From NCBI GenBank assembly GCA_016841445.1, contig JAENZD010000001.1, positions 1,736,001-1,800,000 on the forward strand: a stretch of DNA of 64,000 bases, in the 5' to 3' direction. Made by a program: the position numbers and the translations under genes. Positions 59,055 to 64,000 of this stretch are shown here, piece after piece; position 1 is the stretch's first letter; every line of letters begins with the position of its first letter. Below the pieces are notes generated by a model that ran no database searches, was not told the DNA's origin, and saw only the letters and a list, made by a program, of their open reading frames with translations. Origin of the DNA: Anaerolineaceae bacterium. Its GTDB lineage: Bacteria; Chloroflexota; Anaerolineae; Anaerolineales; Anaerolineaceae.

Positions 59055-59906
59055 ATGAAAAAACAACTTATAGCCGCTGTCGCTGTCCTTCTCTTTGCAG
59101 GATTTGCATGTTCAATCCAAAATTTACAGATGGAAACATCTGAGACGCGCACAGTGGAAATCAATGCGCCGTTACCTGAGAACCTTGAGGATACTGAGAT
59201 CCTTTTTCGGATGAGCGGCGGTGAATTCACCCTACGACCTGGCGCAACCGACCTTGTCAATGGATTGATCACTTATAATGTTGAACAATGGGAACCCGAA
59301 TTCACCCACCGTGAAAACCTGTACCAGATCAAACAGTCCGATCAACTAACGATCTCAGGTATTCCAACCGATGATGTCATCAACACCTGGGACCTCGCTC
59401 TCTCAACTGGCGTGCCAATTGACCTGACGATTGAAGGCGGCGCCAGCGATAACACGTTTGACCTGTCTGGGCTCCAACTGACCAACCTGAACATCCTCCA
59501 GGGGGCAAGTGAGACCATATTGACGTTTGACCAGCCAAATCCCATAGAAATGGACTTGCTCGCATTTACAACTGGGGCATCCTCTGCAAAGATTTTTGGC
59601 CTTGCGAATGCCAACTTTAATACCATGACATTTTCTGGCGGTGCTGGAAATTACACCCTGGATTTCAGCGGCAGCTTGTCGCATGATGCTTCCGTCGAAT
59701 TAAAAGCCGGTGCCAGCAATCTCAAGATCATCGTTCCATCAAGTATGCGAGTTCAGGTTAATAACTTAAGTTCCGTCAGCGTTATCAATACAGAAGGCAC
59801 CTGGTTATTAACGGATGATACCTACACCACGTTGGAAGAAGGATTCCTCTTAACGATCAATCTTAATTTAACCGTAGGCAACGTCACGTTGATCCATGAA
59901 GATTGA
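59055..59906 (+). CDS. Lipoprotein with toast_rack/DUF4097-like adhesin domain
   Basis: Lipobox FAGFAC; MSGGEFTLRPGATDLVNGLITYNVEQWEP resembles toast_rack; repetitive beta-rich GGASDNTFDLSGLQL / GGAGNYTLDFSG. Confidence 0.65.
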   Translation: MKKQLIAAVAVLLFAGFACSIQNLQMETSETRTVEINAPLPENLEDTEILFRMSGGEFTLRPGATDLVNGLITYNVEQWEPEFTHRENLYQIKQSDQLTISGIPTDDVINTWDLALSTGVPIDLTIEGGASDNTFDLSGLQLTNLNILQGASETILTFDQPNPIEMDLLAFTTGASSAKIFGLANANFNTMTFSGGAGNYTLDFSGSLSHDASVELKAGASNLKIIVPSSMRVQVNNLSSVSVINTEGTWLLTDDTYTTLEEGFLLTINLNLTVGNVTLIHED

Positions 59907-59943
59907 AAACTTTTATCTTAAGTTTTATCAGATTAAAAATCTG

Positions 59944-59972
59944 TTGACAAATTAGATAGATTATGGTTTAAT
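59944..59972 (+). promoter_or_regulatory. Apparently orphan sigma70 promoter
   Basis: TTGACA-N17-TTTAAT; no plus-strand CDS follows before convergent nadD. Confidence 0.65.
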
Positions 59973-59978
59973 ATCTTT

Positions 59979-60140
59979 ACTCACTGTCCGGGTGCCCCCC
60001 TCACCCGGGCAGTGAGCATTTAAATGGGGATAATCAAATAAAACCTTCGCCTTTTTTCAAAAAAAGATCCTAAGAGTATCATCAAAGATAAGCAAAAACA
60101 AAAAGTAAAACCCTCTCCCTTTTTGAAAGGGAGAGGGTTT
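59979..60140 (+). ncRNA. Candidate small RNA (about 160 nt)
   Basis: Predicted start just before 15-bp hairpin CTCACTGTCCGGGTG-CCCCCCT-CACCCGGGCAGTGAG (59980-60016); ends at hairpin 60108-60140; no ORF. Confidence 0.45.
60108..60140. terminator. Terminator hairpin between convergent units (best T-tract on minus strand, for nadD)
   Basis: AAACCCTCTCCCTTT-TTG-AAAGGGAGAGGGTTT. Confidence 0.75.
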
Positions 60141-60203
60141 CATTCACATCCACACTCATAAATGGCTTCCAGGTGAATTTCAAAATTAATTTTGGATTTA
60201 TGA

Positions 60204-60812
60204 CTACGATTGATAAATCATCTTTTCAGAAATATAACGGTAAATTCGTGGGAGCAGATAATAACGGTAGGCGTGGCCTGTGCTAGCCCGCCGACGAATC
60301 TGCTCTGCAGAAATTTCCAATAAAGGCGCTGTAACAAAATTCAATTTATCTTCCAGCTGGGGTAATTGATTGAATAATGCTGTCTGGTCAATTTCATCAC
60401 CAGGCCGGCGCATAGCACCAATACCATCCAGGATATTCAGGAATTCGGATACCCGGTACCAATGGGGTAAATCCTGGAGTGAATCGCCACCCATCAAATA
60501 AAATAATTCCTGGTCAGGGTATTGCTGCTTTAAAATCGAGACGGTATCAACAGAATAGTGAGGACCGGGACGGTCGATATCAACATACGACAGTGAAAAA
60601 TCTTCATCATCCTGGATAGCCAGCTCAACCATCGCCAGCCGGTCCTCAATGGAAGAAATTTCTTTTCCCTGTTTATGCGGTGGGTTGGGTGTCAGCACCC
60701 AGATTGTACAATCAAGACCCAATTGATCCCTCGCCTCGGCAGCTAGGATCAGGTGGCCAACATGAGGGGGATCGAAAGTACCGCCGAAAATACCCAAACG
60801 TTTCTTTGCCAT
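60204..60812 (-). CDS. nadD: Nicotinate-nucleotide adenylyltransferase
   Basis: LGIFGGTFDPPHVGHLILAAEARDQLGLD; YLMGGDSLQDLPHWYR. Confidence 0.95.
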   Translation of the reverse strand: MAKKRLGIFGGTFDPPHVGHLILAAEARDQLGLDCTIWVLTPNPPHKQGKEISSIEDRLAMVELAIQDDEDFSLSYVDIDRPGPHYSVDTVSILKQQYPDQELFYLMGGDSLQDLPHWYRVSEFLNILDGIGAMRRPGDEIDQTALFNQLPQLEDKLNFVTAPLLEISAEQIRRRASTGHAYRYYLLPRIYRYISEKMIYQS

Positions 60813-60813
60813 G

Positions 60814-62073
60814 CTAATCCTGCCACTCTAAGGCATATTCACCGACAAAGACTGTCTCGCCTTCTTCAATGCCCGCATCCCGCAGCGCCTTGTCAACACC
60901 GATATTCTCCATTAACCGTTGGAACCGGCGCACAGATTCTCGATGTTCCCAGTAGGTCATCGCTGCTGCCCGTTCAATAGCCTCGCCATTAACTTGCCAG
61001 CCTTCATCAGTTTGTTCGATAGTGAAAGCTTTCGGGTCTTCTGACGCCCTGTAAACCGGCATTACTTCCACCGGTTCAGGTTCAGGTGCGTCCTCAAGCA
61101 GCGCCGCCGCCCGCCAAAGCAATTTCTGAACATTTTCATGGGTCACAGCAGAAATCGGCATGACCTCATATCCTAATGCTTCCAGTTCATTTTTGACATC
61201 TGGCCATTGTTCGCTGGCGGTTGGCAAATCCATCTTGTTGAATGCCACGATCTGCGGCTTTTCCCGTATTTTTTCATCAAATAACGCCATCTCGCTGTTG
61301 GTTTGTGAGAAATCAGAGAGGGGATCTTCAGCTGAGCCATCCAGGACGTGGATCAAGACTTTCGTCCGCTGGATATGGCGCAGGAACGAAAAACCCAGGC
61401 CAACGCCCTCATGAGCGCCTTCAATCAAACCCGGGATATCTGCCAGGACCAGGATCGTCTCAACATCCAATTTAGCAACACCCAGGTTGGGTGAAAGGGT
61501 TGTAAATGGATAATTCGCAATTTTAGGTTTTGCGTTAGTCACCACTGAAAGCAGACTTGATTTCCCAGCATTTGGTACGCCCACAATCCCGACATCTGCA
61601 ACCATTTTCAATTCCAACCGCAGCGTTTTTGATTCCTCGGGCTCACCTTTCTCAGCCATTCGAGGGGTTTGGTTTCGGCTGGTTGCATAATGCTGGTTAC
61701 CCCGTCCACCGCGCCCGCCCTTGGCAACCACCAGCTGCTGAAAATCTTCCACGAGGTCACCTAAAAGATCGCCGCTTTTTGCATCAAACACCAGGGTACC
61801 CGGGGGTACTGACACGATCAGGTCAGAAGCGGATTTCCCGCTCATGTTGTTCGGTCCGCCATTTTTCCCGGTGTCAGCAACATATTGTGATTTGTGGCGA
61901 AAATCAAACAGGGTGTTTTTCTTGGGGTCAACTTCAAGGATCACATCACCACCGCGTCCGCCATCTCCCCCATCCGGTCCGCCGCGCGGCTTATATTTCT
62001 CACGGTGAAAATGGACCACACCATCCCCACCCTGTCCTGATTCAACATAGATCTCTGCTTCGTCAAAGTACAT
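60814..62073 (-). CDS. obgE: GTPase Obg/CgtA
   Basis: MYFDEAEIYVESGQGGDGVVHFHREKYKPRGGPDGGDGGRGGDVIL; GVPNAGKSSLLSVVTNAKPKIANYPFTTLSPNLG. Confidence 0.97.
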   Translation of the reverse strand: MYFDEAEIYVESGQGGDGVVHFHREKYKPRGGPDGGDGGRGGDVILEVDPKKNTLFDFRHKSQYVADTGKNGGPNNMSGKSASDLIVSVPPGTLVFDAKSGDLLGDLVEDFQQLVVAKGGRGGRGNQHYATSRNQTPRMAEKGEPEESKTLRLELKMVADVGIVGVPNAGKSSLLSVVTNAKPKIANYPFTTLSPNLGVAKLDVETILVLADIPGLIEGAHEGVGLGFSFLRHIQRTKVLIHVLDGSAEDPLSDFSQTNSEMALFDEKIREKPQIVAFNKMDLPTASEQWPDVKNELEALGYEVMPISAVTHENVQKLLWRAAALLEDAPEPEPVEVMPVYRASEDPKAFTIEQTDEGWQVNGEAIERAAAMTYWEHRESVRRFQRLMENIGVDKALRDAGIEEGETVFVGEYALEWQD

Positions 62074-62143
62074 ATTTTTGCTTCTCTTTTTTAATTTATC
62101 TAATTATTTCTACGCGGGTTAATCTTACCCAATAAAATAAAAA

Positions 62144-62170
62144 TCGGGATTGCCTTTCCGACAATCCCGA
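62144..62170 (-). terminator. Terminator downstream of cDPG-synthetase-like gene
   Basis: Minus strand TCGGGATTG-N9-CAATCCCGA then TTTTTATTTTATT. Confidence 0.7.
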
Positions 62171-62190
62171 GTAATTAACTTTTTACTGAA

Positions 62191-63510
62191 TTATTTCCCA
62201 AATTTTGAACTCAAAATCGTTTCAAGGGTTGGCTCACCAATTTCCTGCAGCTCATAGCGCACGCGCTGGATGGGTTTATTGATTTTGATGATCCGGGTCA
62301 GGTCAATCGGCGTAGCGCTGATCACCAGGTCAACATCAGCCTTATTGATGGTTTCCTCCAGATCATGCATCATCGCTTCACCATATCCCATTGCGGGCAG
62401 GATCGTTCCGGTGCCCGGGTATTTCTCATAGGTCGCCTTGATGGATCCCACAGCGTAAGGTCGGGGATCAACAATCTCACCCGCACCAAAGCGTCGGGCT
62501 GCTACAAACCCCGCCCCATAGGCCATTTCACCATGGGTCAGTGTTGGGCCATCTTCAACAACCAGCACGCGTTTTCCACGGATTGCTTCCGAATCATCCA
62601 CGAACAGCGGAGATGCGCCTTCAATAACCATGGCGTCTGGATTAAGCTTATGGAGATTATCACGTACTGCGATCACCTTCTCGGGGTCAGCCGTATCAAC
62701 CTTATTGATCACAAAGACATCCGCCAGCCTGACGTTCGTTTCACCGGGATAGTAGCGGGTTTCATGGCCAGCTCGATGCGGATCAGCAACAACGATCAAC
62801 AGGTCAGGGTCATAGAATGAGAAGTCATTATTGCCGCCATCCCAAAGGACAATATCCACTTCTTTCTCAGCCTCACGCAGGATCGCTTCATAATCCACGC
62901 CTGCATAAACGATGATCCCGTTATCCAGATGGGGTTCGTATTCCTCACGTTCCTCGATCGTGCATTCGTGCTTATCAAGATCGGCATAATCAGCAAACCG
63001 CTGCACTTTTTGCTTGACCAGATCGCCATAAGGCATGGGATGCCGTATCGCAGCCACTTTGTAGCCCATATCCCTGAGAATTAATGAGACACGGCGTGTG
63101 GTTTGGCTTTTCCCTGATCCGGTTCGCACAGCGCAAACTGCAACAACGGGTTTGGTGGACTTGATCATGGTTTTGTTGGTGCCCATCAATCGAAAATCTG
63201 CACCAGCAGCGTTCACAATGGACGCCTTATGCATGACATATTCATGGGGGACATCACTGTAAGCGAAAACCACCTGGTCAATTTTCTCTTCTTGGATCAA
63301 AGTCTCTAATTCCGATTCCGGGTAGATCGGGATGCCTTCCGGATATAAAGCTCCTGCTAATGCCCCGGGATATTTTCGTCCTTCAATATTCGGTATTTGG
63401 GTAGCCGTAAAAGCTACCACCTCGTAGGCATCATTGTCGCGGTAGAAAGTATTAAAGTTATGAAAATCTCTTCCCGCTGCGCCCATAATGATTGTTCTGA
63501 TTTTTGCCAT
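62191..63510 (-). CDS. Cyclic 2,3-diphosphoglycerate synthetase-like P-loop GTPase
   Basis: IIMGAAGRDFHNFNTFYRDNDAYEVVAFTATQIPNIEGRKYP; CAVRTGSGKSQTTRRV; VINKVDTAD. Confidence 0.72.
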   Translation of the reverse strand: MAKIRTIIMGAAGRDFHNFNTFYRDNDAYEVVAFTATQIPNIEGRKYPGALAGALYPEGIPIYPESELETLIQEEKIDQVVFAYSDVPHEYVMHKASIVNAAGADFRLMGTNKTMIKSTKPVVAVCAVRTGSGKSQTTRRVSLILRDMGYKVAAIRHPMPYGDLVKQKVQRFADYADLDKHECTIEEREEYEPHLDNGIIVYAGVDYEAILREAEKEVDIVLWDGGNNDFSFYDPDLLIVVADPHRAGHETRYYPGETNVRLADVFVINKVDTADPEKVIAVRDNLHKLNPDAMVIEGASPLFVDDSEAIRGKRVLVVEDGPTLTHGEMAYGAGFVAARRFGAGEIVDPRPYAVGSIKATYEKYPGTGTILPAMGYGEAMMHDLEETINKADVDLVISATPIDLTRIIKINKPIQRVRYELQEIGEPTLETILSSKFGK

Positions 63511-63559
63511 TGAAATCTTTACTCCTTTTGGTTAATTTGGTTAACGATAATAATAACTT

Positions 63560-64000
63560 TTACATCGCGCCGGGTGCAGTAATACCCAGCAGGTTCAAGC
63601 AAGTCGCAATCACCTGTTTGGCAGCCGCAACCAGCCGCAGCCGGTAAGCTCGAATTTCAGGCTCTGTATTCAGAACCTGGCAGGTATTATAGAAATCATT
63701 AAAAGTCTTTGCCATTTCAAATGCCAGGTTCGCAATGGCCAAAGGGCGGAATTCAGATGATGCCCTCTGGACTTCATTTGGCAAACGTGTCATTAATTCA
63801 ATTAAATCAACTTCTGACTTCTCAAGCTCATCCGGAAATTCACAGGTTTTGGGTGATTCCTCCCCTGCTTTACGCAAGATGCTGCCTGCCCGAACGTGAG
63901 CATATTGGATATAAGGGGCAGCCTGGCCATTAAAATCAAGTGCGGCATCCCAATCAAATGTGACAACTTTCATATTATCACGTGATAGCATGGTGTATTT
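63560..64000 (-). CDS. argS: Arginyl-tRNA synthetase, C-terminal part (runs off window end)
   Basis: KYTMLSRDNMKVVTFDWDAALDFNGQAAPYIQYAHVRAGSILRKAG...MAKTFNDFYNTCQVL; frame open to 64000. Confidence 0.9.
   Translation of the reverse strand, partial: KYTMLSRDNMKVVTFDWDAALDFNGQAAPYIQYAHVRAGSILRKAGEESPKTCEFPDELEKSEVDLIELMTRLPNEVQRASSEFRPLAIANLAFEMAKTFNDFYNTCQVLNTEPEIRAYRLRLVAAAKQVIATCLNLLGITAPGAM

Noticed and set aside
61557-62135. 192-aa plus-strand ORF antisense to obgE
   Set aside because: His/Arg/Pro-rich shadow frame of the glycine-rich Obg domain.

Overview
The window looks like ordinary bacterial chromosome. Gene content and protein character suggest a Chloroflexota/Anaerolineae-like organism, but that is inference and was not tested. 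Coding density is high. I found no rRNA, tRNA, CRISPR array, prophage or transposon. Main blocks: (1) rimM-khpA-rpsP-ffh; (2) degV, DUF1015, M23 peptidase, two overlapping sulfotransferases, recA with a LexA-like box; (3) mtnA-PfkB kinase-ahcY; (4) TPR lytic transglycosylase, pdhABC, ppdK; (5) an accessory stretch (LamG-like, methyltransferase, GNAT, lipoprotein, BtrH-like, SDR, nitroreductase, hydrolase); (6) cca-hpt-tdk, then rpmE-rpmA-rplU; (7) a full dcw cluster from mraZ to ftsZ without murE; (8) nrdR-nrdJ and a deoxynucleoside kinase; (9) an ECF sigma / anti-sigma / bactofilin-like / toast_rack-like module; (10) nadD, obgE, a cyclic-2,3-DPG-synthetase-like GTPase, argS (partial). Most striking signals: a ribosomal protein L31 fused to an RNA-polymerase alpha-CTD-like domain that keeps nearly all of the DNA-contact residues; four AGTGG boxes at exact 10-bp spacing at the predicted mraZ transcription start; a SigW-like promoter upstream of the ECF sigma gene; an apparently orphan promoter feeding a strong hairpin and terminator (candidate sRNA); a structured RNA region after ftsZ; and a two-state leader candidate upstream of rplU. 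All calls come from reading the sequence and the supplied ORF track; no database search or folding program was run.
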